From Hyphomicrobiales bacterium (GTDB lineage: Bacteria > Pseudomonadota > Alphaproteobacteria > Rhizobiales > Beijerinckiaceae), in NCBI GenBank assembly GCA_027489835.1, contig JAIXZF010000380.1:1-24043 (forward strand): a stretch of DNA of 24,043 nucleotides, given 5' to 3'. The position numbers and the translations under genes are program-made. This document shows positions 7,207 to 13,940 of the stretch, piece after piece. The notes under the pieces are model-generated. The model was not told the DNA's origin. It searched no databases and worked only from the letters and a program-made list of their open reading frames with translations. Within the stretch, counting starts at the first letter, position 1; every line of letters starts with the position of its first letter.

Positions 7207-8139
7207 ATGACGAAAGCCCGACCCCTCCCCGCACCTTCGATCAGCGGCGGGCGCACGAAGAGCCGCGCCGCGGCCCTTGGCCTTGTCGCGGCTGCGCTCT
7301 GCTTCGCGGCGCCGGCGCTGGCCGTCGTCGGCGGGCAGGTGGTCCGATCGGGCGATCAGGCGCGGCGCTGGACCGTGAAGATCGAAAGCTCGCGCGGCGA
7401 GCTGTGCTCCGGCGTCGTCATCCAGCCGCGCATCATCCTGACTGCCGCCCATTGCGTGCTGGGCGGCGGCAGTTTCGCCGTCAGCGCGCTCGACGACGGC
7501 TTGCGCCGGCGCGATCTCAGGGTCGGCCGGGTTAGGCCGCATGAAAGCTTCCTTCCAGGCCGCACGCCAAGCACGCAGCCAGGGGTCGACCTCGCGCTCA
7601 TCCTGCTTGCCGACTCGCTGCCTGCCGGCATCGAGCCGGTCAGTCTCGGCGGCGCGCTAGGCGCGGGCGATGTCGTCACCATCGCCGGCTTCGGGCTTGG
7701 CCAGGAAGGCCGCCGCCAGACGGCGCGCACCTTGCGGCGCACGAGCCTGATGGCGGCGGGATCCTATACGTCGAGCAACAGCGTCGTCGTCGCGGTGGAC
7801 GCAGAGCTGCTCGGGCAAGCGGTCGGCGCCGGCGCCTGCAAGGGCGATTCCGGCGGTCCGATCATGCGCGGGGCCTCGGGGTCGAGCGAGCTCGTCGGCA
7901 TCGTCAGCTGGTCGAGCGGACCGGCCAACCAGCGCGTCAGGCGGGTATGCGGCGGCTTCACTGCCATCACCCCCGTCGCGGATCATCGCGAATGGATCAC
8001 CGCGACGGCGGCGGCGCTGTCGGCGGGCCTGCCCGCCGCAGCGGAGCCCGCGCCCCAGCGGCGGCGGGGGTCGCGCGTTCCCGCCGCCGCCTTCGACGGT
8101 CCATCGCCGCTGCCGCCCCTTTCGGAGAGCAGCCGCTGA
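7207..8139 (+). CDS. Secreted S1-family serine protease, second of the tandem pair, with C-terminal extension
   Basis: A 310-residue paralogue of the preceding gene. The triad is H82 (LTAAHC), D128 (VDLALILL) and S215 (GDSGGPI). The signal peptide ends APALA at residue 39 and VVGGQ follows at once, again without a propeptide. Predicted disulfides are C67-C83 and C211-C248. The residue at trypsin position 189 is Gly, with Ser near position 216. After the final helix (REWITATAAAL) a Pro/Ala/Arg/Ser-rich tail of about 40 residues is added, absent from the first protease. ATG 7201 is an alternative start two codons upstream; neither has a strong ribosome binding site. The gene lies 70 bases after the first protease and its stop is 6 bases from that of convergent g5. 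Confidence 0.93.
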   Translation: MTKARPLPAPSISGGRTKSRAAALGLVAAALCFAAPALAVVGGQVVRSGDQARRWTVKIESSRGELCSGVVIQPRIILTAAHCVLGGGSFAVSALDDGLRRRDLRVGRVRPHESFLPGRTPSTQPGVDLALILLADSLPAGIEPVSLGGALGAGDVVTIAGFGLGQEGRRQTARTLRRTSLMAAGSYTSSNSVVVAVDAELLGQAVGAGACKGDSGGPIMRGASGSSELVGIVSWSSGPANQRVRRVCGGFTAITPVADHREWITATAAALSAGLPAAAEPAPQRRRGSRVPAAAFDGPSPLPPLSESSR

Positions 8140-8145
8140 ACGGGC

Positions 8146-9396
8146 TCAGGCTGCGAAGCGCAGCCCCTTGATGGCCGCGAAGTCCTGAACCCCGCCGCCC
8201 ACGCGCTTGGTCGTGTAGAACAGCACATAGGGCTTGGCGGAATAGGGATCGCGCAGGATGCGGACGCCGGCGCGGTCGACAATCAGGTAGCCGCGGCGGA
8301 AATCGCCGAACAGCACAGAGACCGAACTGGCCGCGATGTTCGGCATCGCTTCCGCCTCGGCCACCGGGAAGTTCATCAGCGTCGCAGGCTGGCCGACGCT
8401 GGCCGGCGGCTGCCAGAGGTAGTTGCCGGCGCTGTCCTTGAACTTGCGGATCACGCTCTGCGTCCGGCGGTTCATGAGGAAGGAGCCATTCTGGCGGTAA
8501 CCCGTCCGGAGGGCATAGATCAGGTCGATGAGGATGTCGGACGGGCTCGCCGCCGCGAAGGCGCCGGAAACGCCAGTGTTCAGCACGCCGAGATTGCCCC
8601 AGCTCCAGCTCGCGTCGGCGACGACCGGCACCGTCAGCACGCCGCGCGGCTGGGTGGTGCCGTTGCCGGAGATGAACGCGTTGCTCTCCTGCTCGGCGAA
8701 GACCGTCTCCACCTCCTCGGCGACCCAGCGGTCGACGTCGACCAGCGCGTCGTCCAGCAGCGTCTGCGTGGCCGAGGGCATGGCGTAGAGCTCCATGGCC
8801 GGGAAGACCAGCTCCGAAAGCGGCTGGGAGGCCGTCTCGGGGCGCGCGGCGGTTTCAGCCACCCAGCCTGAAGCCGGGCCAGTGGCCGAAAAGGCGGCCC
8901 TGTAAGAGCCGGCGGAGATGGTGCGCACCGTGGCCAGTGAACGCATCGGCGAGATCGCGGCGAGGCGCTGGAGGATGTCGCGCTCGACCTCGGCCGGCGC
9001 GACGAAGCCGCCATCGGGGCCGGAGCCGGCCGACAGCGCCTTCAGCTCGGCAGCGCGGAAGCCGCCGGCGTCGCCGCGGCGGACATAGGCGTCGAAGGCC
9101 GCCTTGCGCTCGGCAATGGATGCGTCGAGCGGCGGCGAGCCCGCGATCTGAGGACGGCGCGCGCCGAGGGCGAAGCGGTCAAGCCGCCTCTTGTGCTCGT
9201 CGAGGGCGAGGTCGATGCGGGCCAGCTTCTCGTCCAGCAGCACATCGGCGCTGGCGCGCTGCTCGACCTCGCCGAGACGCAGATCGTTGGTTTCGCGGAA
9301 CGCCTCGAAGGCGCCGCGCAATTCGTGCAGCGCATCCTGGGCATCGCCCAGATGTGCCTTGGATTCAGGCGCGGCAACGCGGTTGGACAGATCCAT
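8146..9396 (-). CDS. GTA g5 major capsid protein (HK97 fold)
   Basis: A 416-residue HK97-type major capsid precursor. Residues 1 to about 100 are charged and helical (heptad-like segment around VLLDEKLARIDLALDEHKRR) and represent the scaffolding delta domain removed by the g4 protease. The mature region begins near LKALSAGSGPDGGFVAP and shows the family blocks ISPMRSLATVRTISAGSY, ESNAFISGNGTTQPRG, SFLMNRRTQSVIRKFKD and YVLFYTTKRVGGGV. A CAGGAG ribosome binding site lies about 8 bases before ATG 9396. The length is usual for a GTA capsid. It ends 6 bases from the stop of the convergent protease gene. Confidence 0.97.
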   Translation of the reverse strand: MDLSNRVAAPESKAHLGDAQDALHELRGAFEAFRETNDLRLGEVEQRASADVLLDEKLARIDLALDEHKRRLDRFALGARRPQIAGSPPLDASIAERKAAFDAYVRRGDAGGFRAAELKALSAGSGPDGGFVAPAEVERDILQRLAAISPMRSLATVRTISAGSYRAAFSATGPASGWVAETAARPETASQPLSELVFPAMELYAMPSATQTLLDDALVDVDRWVAEEVETVFAEQESNAFISGNGTTQPRGVLTVPVVADASWSWGNLGVLNTGVSGAFAAASPSDILIDLIYALRTGYRQNGSFLMNRRTQSVIRKFKDSAGNYLWQPPASVGQPATLMNFPVAEAEAMPNIAASSVSVLFGDFRRGYLIVDRAGVRILRDPYSAKPYVLFYTTKRVGGGVQDFAAIKGLRFAA

Positions 9397-9429
9397 GATG
9401 GTCTCCTGGTCAGGTTTCGGGTCGGTTCG

Positions 9430-9945
9430 TCAGAAGAGGCGGACGGGCGCGGCCTTCACGGCCGAGACGCGCGCCTGGGGCAGCAGCGGGAAGGTGACGA
9501 TGGAGATCTCCCAGAGGTCGATCTCCGAAAGGCGGCGGATGCCGGTGCGCGGCTCGGACCGGGCCCTCACCGTTCGGAAGCCGATCGAAAGCCCGTCCAC
9601 CGCGCCGTCGCGCATCAGGGCCAGCACCTCCCGGGCGCGGGCCACGTCAGGCGAAAGCCGGCCGCGCACGAACAGGCCGCGGGCATCCTCGCGCAGCAGC
9701 AGCCACTGGCCGATGGGCTCGGAGGGATCATGCTGCCAGAGCAGCTTGATGCCGCGCGGCCCGCGCCGGGCCAGGGAAGCCGAGAAAGCGCCGGGCTCGA
9801 CGAGGTCCTTGCCGAGGTCCGGCAGGTTGAACAGGGACGCGTAGCCTTCGAACTGGCCCGACAGGTCGGCCCGCGTCACCACCTGCGGCGCGAGCTTGGA
9901 TTCCAGCGGCTCGCCGGCGCGGAATCGGGCTTGAACTGCGCTCAT
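9430..9945 (-). CDS. GTA g4 HK97-family prohead maturation protease
   Basis: A 171-residue prohead protease of the HK97 family. Likely catalytic residues are H72 in KLLWQHD, S120 in DGLSIGF and E146 in LWEISIVTFP. The opening contains FEGYASLFNLPDLGKDLVEPGAF, seen here as GYASLFN and VEPGAF, which is diagnostic. It cleaves the capsid delta domain inside the prohead during maturation. ATG 9945 overlaps the stop of the preceding 59-residue ORF as ATGA. This cytoplasmic protease is sufficient for capsid maturation and is unrelated to the two secreted proteases nearby. Confidence 0.96.
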   Translation of the reverse strand: MSAVQARFRAGEPLESKLAPQVVTRADLSGQFEGYASLFNLPDLGKDLVEPGAFSASLARRGPRGIKLLWQHDPSEPIGQWLLLREDARGLFVRGRLSPDVARAREVLALMRDGAVDGLSIGFRTVRARSEPRTGIRRLSEIDLWEISIVTFPLLPQARVSAVKAAPVRLF

Positions 9946-10121
9946 CGGGCGCGCTCCGGCCGCCGCGAGGCGCGCTTGGCGTCACGGTCGAGCCGTTCGA
10001 GCGCGCGGACGAAATCCCTGATGGCCTCGCGCGCTTCCGAGCGCGCCTCGGGCCGCGCGCTGTCGGAGCCCGGACCCCGGACACGAAAAAGCCCGCCAAT
10101 GGGCGGGCGATAGGCTGTCAT
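9942..10121 (-). CDS. Small basic helical protein between portal region and g4 (unknown function)
   Basis: A 59-residue ORF from ATG 10121 to a TGA that overlaps the g4 start as ATGA. The first residues (MTAYRPPIGGLFRVRGPG) are Pro/Gly-rich; the rest, around EAREAIRDFVRALERLDRD, is a predicted basic amphipathic helix. I do not recognise the family, though small ORFs are common at this point in GTA clusters. The codons for RPPIGGLF coincide with a terminator-like hairpin. Coupling to g4 suggests it is translated, but it could instead be a leader ORF for g4. Confidence 0.6.
   Translation of the reverse strand: MTAYRPPIGGLFRVRGPGSDSARPEARSEAREAIRDFVRALERLDRDAKRASRRPERAR
10086..10108 (-). terminator. 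Intrinsic-terminator-like hairpin inside the GTA cluster
   Basis: On the minus strand a perfect 7-bp all-GC stem, GCCCGCC (10108-10102) and GGCGGGC (10097-10091), encloses the loop CATT and is followed at once by five T residues (10090-10086). This has the form of a rho-independent terminator pointing in the direction of GTA transcription. It lies within the first codons of the 59-residue ORF, upstream of g4 and all tail genes. It could attenuate the distal cluster, or be silenced by translation of that ORF. Confidence 0.6.
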
Positions 10122-10127
10122 GGCTGT

Positions 10128-10310
10128 TCACTCCTTGTGTCGCTGATTGAATCGGGCCAGCTCCCGGACGAACTCGTCGAAGCGGCGATTGGCCGCCGCC
10201 AGATCCTTCAGCACGCGGGAGAGCAGGAGCGAGGCGCCCATCGCCCAGAGCAGCAGGCCGATGTGCCCGACATCACTGCTTGCCGCGAAGCGCTCCAGAA
10301 TGGCGTCCAT
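10128..10310 (-). CDS. Small single-pass membrane protein (unknown function), GTA cluster
   Basis: A 60-residue protein with one hydrophobic segment at about residues 15-31 (GHIGLLLWAMGASLLLS) and a charged helical tail (LKDLAAANRRFDEFVRELAR). ATG 10310 is preceded by a very strong GGAGGAGG about 7-8 bases upstream, which supports real translation although the gene overlaps the 3' end of the portal gene by 38 bases. Function is not recognised. It occupies the position of the small ORFs found between portal and protease in GTA clusters. A holin-like role is only speculation, as one membrane segment is not evidence for it. Confidence 0.72.
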   Translation of the reverse strand: MDAILERFAASSDVGHIGLLLWAMGASLLLSRVLKDLAAANRRFDEFVRELARFNQRHKE

Positions 10311-11511
10311 GCCGGTCCTCCTCCCTGTGCTGGCCGGGCGAGGGCGCGTAACCCAGCGCTTCGCGCTTCTCCGCGTCGGTGAGGAGGTCGCCGGCGGCCA
10401 GCACGCGGGCCCAGAGCTTTTCACGGTCCTCGGCCAGCTCCTCGATGGCGTCGAGGTCCGGCTCGATGTGCAGCTCCGCGCCGAAGCCATCGCCGAGCCA
10501 TGCCGCGAGCGAGCCCAATGTGCGGCGCACCAGCGGGATCACCGTCTGGCGCCACAGCGCCTTGTTGGCTTCGGCGTAGTTGGCGTGCGTCGAGTCACCC
10601 GGCAGGCCGAGCAGGAGCGGCGGCACGCCGAAGGCCAGCGCGATCTCGCGGGCGGCCGTGGCCTTGGCCTCGATGAAGTCCATCTCCTTCGGGCTGAGCG
10701 AAAGCGGCTTCCAGTCGAGCCCGCCCTCGAGCAGCAGCGGGCGGCCGGCATTGCGCGAGCCCTGGAAGCTGTCCTCCAGCTCGGTCTTGAGCCGCTCGAA
10801 CTGGGTATCCGTGAGCGCCCCGCCCTCCACGCCGGAGTACACCAGGGCGCCGGAGGGCCGCGCGGCATTGTCCAGCAGGGCCTTGTTCCAGGCGCCGGCC
10901 GCGTTGTGGATGTCGAGAGCCCGCGCCGCGGCCTCGATGGGCGGCATGCCGTAATGATCGTCCAGCGGATGGAAGAGCGCGAGATGCAGGATCGGCGGCA
11001 TGCCTTCCCGCCCCTGCGTGAAGCGCACGCTCTCGCCGCCCACCACATAGTCATAGGCTTCGGCCCAGCCATCGGGCCCGGGCACGATGCGCATCCGGTC
11101 GGGACGCAGCGCATGGAGTTCGCGCACGTCGCCGTTCAGCGACACGGCCTCGACATAGGCGTTGCCGGCCACGAGCAGGTGGCCGTAGACCGCCTCGAGG
11201 AAAGGCCCCGCGGATTGCCGCGCATTGGGCCGCGCCAGCAGCGCCTGAACCGGGTGGCCGGGCGCCTCGCGGCCGTCGATGCGGACCGACAGCGCGACCT
11301 GCGCGGCGCTTTCGGCGATGAGCCTGACGCAGCGATGCACGATGGCGTTGGTCTGGTAGCCCTCGCGGGCGAGCGCGGCATAGTCGCGGGGTGTCCAGAC
11401 GGCGCGGCCCATGTCGCGCCAAGCGACCAGCGGCGCGGCGCGAGAGGCCTTGGCCTCGGGCACGGACAAGGGCGCCGGCGCGGCGCGCCAGCGTCGAAGC
11501 AGCTTGAGCAT
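10273..11511 (-). CDS. GTA g3 portal protein (HK97 family)
   Basis: A 412-residue HK97-type portal protein. Family blocks are YAALAREGYQTNAIVHRCVR, VYGHLLVAGNAYVE, ELHALRPDRMRIVPG, HLALFHPLDDHYGMPPIEAA and ALAFGVPPLLLGLPGDSTHA. It forms the dodecameric ring at the capsid vertex through which DNA is packaged and leaves. GAGG lies about 9 bases before ATG 11511. The last 25 residues (after REALGYAP) are polar and poorly conserved, and their codons overlap the start of the small membrane protein gene. The length is typical. Confidence 0.96.
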   Translation of the reverse strand: MLKLLRRWRAAPAPLSVPEAKASRAAPLVAWRDMGRAVWTPRDYAALAREGYQTNAIVHRCVRLIAESAAQVALSVRIDGREAPGHPVQALLARPNARQSAGPFLEAVYGHLLVAGNAYVEAVSLNGDVRELHALRPDRMRIVPGPDGWAEAYDYVVGGESVRFTQGREGMPPILHLALFHPLDDHYGMPPIEAAARALDIHNAAGAWNKALLDNAARPSGALVYSGVEGGALTDTQFERLKTELEDSFQGSRNAGRPLLLEGGLDWKPLSLSPKEMDFIEAKATAAREIALAFGVPPLLLGLPGDSTHANYAEANKALWRQTVIPLVRRTLGSLAAWLGDGFGAELHIEPDLDAIEELAEDREKLWARVLAAGDLLTDAEKREALGYAPSPGQHREEDRHGRHSGALRGKQ

Positions 11512-11576
11512 GACGGTTTCCTCGCAGTCCGGTGGCCGAGGCCGGCGTCGCCGCCCGGCCGCGCTTCAGGTCGATG

Positions 11577-12941
11577 TCAAAGACCCCTCACCCGGGGCCG
11601 AGCCTTCGGACCGAGGGCGAGATGGGTGACCGCCCAGACCAGCGCGTCGAGCCGGTCGGGGGAGCGGCCCGAGCTCAGTCCGCCCGGGCCGAAGTCGCAC
11701 ATCTCGTCCTCGAGCTCGGGCAGCGCGCCGATATGGCGGACGCGGCCCTGGGCGTAGAGCGCCGCAACGGGCTCGGCGCGCAGATACTTGCCGCGCGTCG
11801 CCCTGACGGCGGCGACCGGCAGCGAAGGATCGACCTGCCGCAGCACCGCGGTGGCCATTTCTCCGCCCTGGTTGACCTCGACCACCACCATGTCCGCCTC
11901 CCAGCGGCGGTAGAGCATGGCGGCCCGCGCAGCCCATTCGGCGGGCTTCATGCGCGCCAGCGTCGCATCCTCGAGCACGTGGACGACGCCGTCATCGTCG
12001 ATCCCGGCGACGACGAGGCCGCAGGCATCCGCATGGCGGCCCGAGGTGGCCGGAGGATCGACGGCCACGCAGATGCTGGCCAGCGCCGGCGCGACCCTGT
12101 CGCGCAGCGCCTCCAGCATGCTGCGGCTCCAGAGCGCATCGGCGCGCTCCTCGATCATCTCGCCATCGAGCTCTTGCCGTCCCAGCCGCGTGCCCGCATA
12201 GGCCTTTGCGACCGCGCTCAGGAAGGCCGGCGCGAGGTTGTAGGCGTTGTCGCGCGTCCTCGCCCGCGTCACGGCGGTGTCCGGATCGGCGAGGAGCCGG
12301 CGCAGCAGCGGCGTGGCGCGCGGCGTCGTCGTCGCGAGGCAGCGCGGGTGGTCGCCCAGCCGCAGACCGAACTGCAGCATGTCCCATGTCTCGCCGCCGT
12401 GCCGCCATTTGCCGATCTCGTCGCACCAGGCGGCCTCGAACTGGGGCCCGCGCAGGCTTTCGGGATCCTCGGCGGAGAAGACCTGCGCCACAGCCCCGTT
12501 CGGCCAGGTCAGGCGCCGGTTGGACGGCTTCCAGTCAGGGCGCTCCACGTCGCGGTGGACAGACAAAAGCCCGGAGACGCCCTCGATCATCACGTCGCGA
12601 ACGTCGCCGAACGTCTCGCCGACGAGGGCGAAGCGGCCTGATCTCGCGCGGTCGGGCGCGGCGGGGCCAAGCGCGAGGCTCCTCACCCATTCGGCGCCGG
12701 CCCGGGTCTTACCGGCGCCGCGTCCGCCCATCATCAGCCAGGTGTTCCACGGACCATCGGGCGGCAGCTGGTCGGCGCGCGCCCAGAAAGCCCAGTCGTC
12801 GCGCCAGAGCGCCAGTTCAGCCGGGGTCAGCGCCGCCAGGATCGTCTCCTTCCGGCGCCTCGGGGCCAAGTCCCATGCGGCGCGCAAGCTCCGCGCGAAG
12901 GCTGGCGAGATCGGAGAGGGCGCTGTCGGGATCGGCGTCAT
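11577..12941 (-). CDS. GTA g2 large terminase (packaging ATPase-nuclease)
   Basis: A protein of about 454 residues with Walker A GGRGAGKT near residue 72, Walker B-like AAWCDEIGKW near residue 170, and the coupling motif ATTTPR near residue 203. The C-terminal RNase H-like nuclease has acidic residues in VAVDPP (about 295), VVVEVNQGG (about 356) and RSPDRLDALVWA (about 432). It packages DNA and cuts it at headful; in GTAs it packages random host DNA. The N-terminus is uncertain. ATG 12941 overlaps the g1 coding region by 125 bases, an ATG at 12956 is also possible, and TTG codons at SLRAAW or DLAPRR would give shorter overlaps. Confidence 0.95.
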   Translation of the reverse strand: MTPIPTAPSPISPAFARSLRAAWDLAPRRRKETILAALTPAELALWRDDWAFWARADQLPPDGPWNTWLMMGGRGAGKTRAGAEWVRSLALGPAAPDRARSGRFALVGETFGDVRDVMIEGVSGLLSVHRDVERPDWKPSNRRLTWPNGAVAQVFSAEDPESLRGPQFEAAWCDEIGKWRHGGETWDMLQFGLRLGDHPRCLATTTPRATPLLRRLLADPDTAVTRARTRDNAYNLAPAFLSAVAKAYAGTRLGRQELDGEMIEERADALWSRSMLEALRDRVAPALASICVAVDPPATSGRHADACGLVVAGIDDDGVVHVLEDATLARMKPAEWAARAAMLYRRWEADMVVVEVNQGGEMATAVLRQVDPSLPVAAVRATRGKYLRAEPVAALYAQGRVRHIGALPELEDEMCDFGPGGLSSGRSPDRLDALVWAVTHLALGPKARPRVRGL

Positions 12942-13203
12942 TCGGGTTTCCGGCATCCTCGAGTGCGCGGTCGACCTCGATGGCGGCCGCGTCCATCTCG
13001 ATCAGTTCCTTGATGGTGCGGGCCAGCGTGGCCAGCGACTTGGCGTGGGCTTCGGTCGCCGCGTCGCCTGGGGCAAGCCCGCGAAGGCGGGTCTCGTGGG
13101 CGCCGACCTGCGCCTGCGCCGCCAGCCACAACCGCTCGACCAGATCGACACGGCTGGCGCGAGACACCGCCGGCCCCGCAGCCGCCTCAACATGATGATT
13201 CAT
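12817..13203 (-). CDS. GTA g1 small terminase-like protein
   Basis: A 128-residue, largely helical protein with the block LWLAAQAQVGAHETRLRGL and the helix SLATLARTIKELIEMDAAAI, as in GTA g1 proteins that act as small terminase in R. capsulatus. ATG 13203 was chosen over an upstream in-frame start (13263) because AGGGGA lies about 8 bases before it and the longer form would cross the leader hairpin. It is the first gene of the cluster, about 73 bases from the predicted start of transcription. The C-terminal 20 residues are acidic and Gly/Pro-rich. Confidence 0.82.
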   Translation of the reverse strand: MNHHVEAAAGPAVSRASRVDLVERLWLAAQAQVGAHETRLRGLAPGDAATEAHAKSLATLARTIKELIEMDAAAIEVDRALEDAGNPNDADPDSALSDLASLRAELARRMGLGPEAPEGDDPGGADPG

Positions 13204-13225
13204 GAACAGTCCCCTAGAACGCGAA

Positions 13226-13255
13226 AGCCGCCAGCGCCGTGCGGCGTTGGCGGCT
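13226..13255 (-). promoter_or_regulatory. Long hairpin in the GTA 5' leader
   Basis: Two 13-base arms (13226-13238 and 13243-13255) pair with a single mismatch (G-U type on one strand) around a four-base loop. On the minus strand the stem is followed by TTTCGCGTT, a weak T-tract. The hairpin lies between the predicted promoters and the g1 start, so it would form in the leader RNA. It may be an attenuator, an RNA-stabilising element or a weak terminator for transcription from the LOG gene. Confidence 0.55.
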
Positions 13256-13282
13256 CTGGTCACAATTCTTGAGCGTGCCGGA

Positions 13283-13311
13283 GTGATAGCCGATCAGCGC
13301 GACGCTGTCAA
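13283..13311 (-). promoter_or_regulatory. Predicted sigma-70 promoter P2, proximal, for the GTA cluster
   Basis: On the minus strand TTGACA (13311-13306) and TATCAC (13288-13283) are separated by exactly 17 bases. TTGACA with a TATCAC-like -10 is a typical strong alphaproteobacterial housekeeping promoter. The predicted transcription start is near 13276, about 73 bases before the g1 ATG. Confidence 0.65.
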
Positions 13312-13315
13312 GGAC

Positions 13316-13344
13316 ATTATTCCTACAACCTTAACATGTGTCAA
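13316..13344 (-). promoter_or_regulatory. Predicted sigma-70 promoter P1, distal, with operator-like dyad
   Basis: On the minus strand TTGACA (13344-13339) and AATAAT (13321-13316) are separated by 17 bases, in one of the most AT-rich spots of the window. The -35 box is part of an imperfect dyad, CTTGACA-CA-TGTTAAG when read on the minus strand with 6 of 7 bases matching per arm, which could bind a repressor or activator. The promoter begins 12 bases after the LOG gene stop. Confidence 0.6.
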
Positions 13345-13355
13345 GTTGCATCGCG

Positions 13356-13940
13356 TCAGGTTTGCGCCTGCTCCATCCATTTCGGCGTGGACGTCGGCAC
13401 ATAGGCCTGCAGCTTGTCGAGAAGCGCACCGGGGCGCGTGTCCATCAGCGCCATGTGGCGGTGCTGCTCGCGGATGAAGCCGTGGCGCGTGGCCTTGTCG
13501 ACGAAATGCAGAAGCTCGGCGTAGAAGCCGTCCACATCGTAGAAGCCGAGCGGCTTGTGGTGGATACCGAGCTGCGCCCAGGTCCAGATCTCGAAGATCT
13601 CCTCATAGGTGCCGATGCCGCCGGGCATGGCCACGAAGGCGTCGGCCAGCTCGGCCATGCGCGCCTTGCGCTCGTGCATCGTCGCGACCACGTCCTTCCG
13701 GGTCAGCCCCTTATGCCCGACCTCCTTGGCCTCGAGCGCGGCGGGAATGACGCCGTGCACCTGCCCGCCGGCTTCCAGCGCCGCATCCGCCAGCACCCCC
13801 ATCAACCCCACGCTGCCGCCGCCATAGATGACCGACAGCCCGCGCCGGGCGATCTCGCGCCCCATGGCGCGCGCGCCCTCGGCATAGGCGTCGCTTTCGC
13901 CCATGCTCGAGCCGCAGAAGACGCAGACCGACTTCATCAT
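13356..13940 (-). CDS. LOG-family protein (TIGR00730), cytokinin riboside 5'-monophosphate phosphoribohydrolase type
   Basis: A 194-residue Rossmann-fold protein with the signature PGGIGTYEE near residue 105 and the opening SVCVFCGSSMG. LOG enzymes release the base from cytokinin or purine nucleoside 5'-monophosphates; in most bacteria the physiological substrate is unsettled, and older annotations call them lysine decarboxylases incorrectly. ATG 13940 overlaps the M20 peptidase stop as ATGA, so the pair is translationally coupled; ATG 13937 is an equivalent start. The predicted GTA promoters follow directly after its stop with no intervening terminator visible. Confidence 0.93.
   Translation of the reverse strand: MMKSVCVFCGSSMGESDAYAEGARAMGREIARRGLSVIYGGGSVGLMGVLADAALEAGGQVHGVIPAALEAKEVGHKGLTRKDVVATMHERKARMAELADAFVAMPGGIGTYEEIFEIWTWAQLGIHHKPLGFYDVDGFYAELLHFVDKATRHGFIREQHRHMALMDTRPGALLDKLQAYVPTSTPKWMEQAQT

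Noticed and set aside
10147..11757. A 536-residue plus-strand open frame antisense to the portal gene
   Set aside because: Shadow frame of a certain portal protein; no motif, no family-like segment.
1..13203. Active prophage rather than GTA
   Set aside because: Gene order and protein families match GTA g1-g15, and no integrase, repressor, replication, lysis or attachment site is visible. The part beyond the left edge is unseen, so this is a judgement, not proof.
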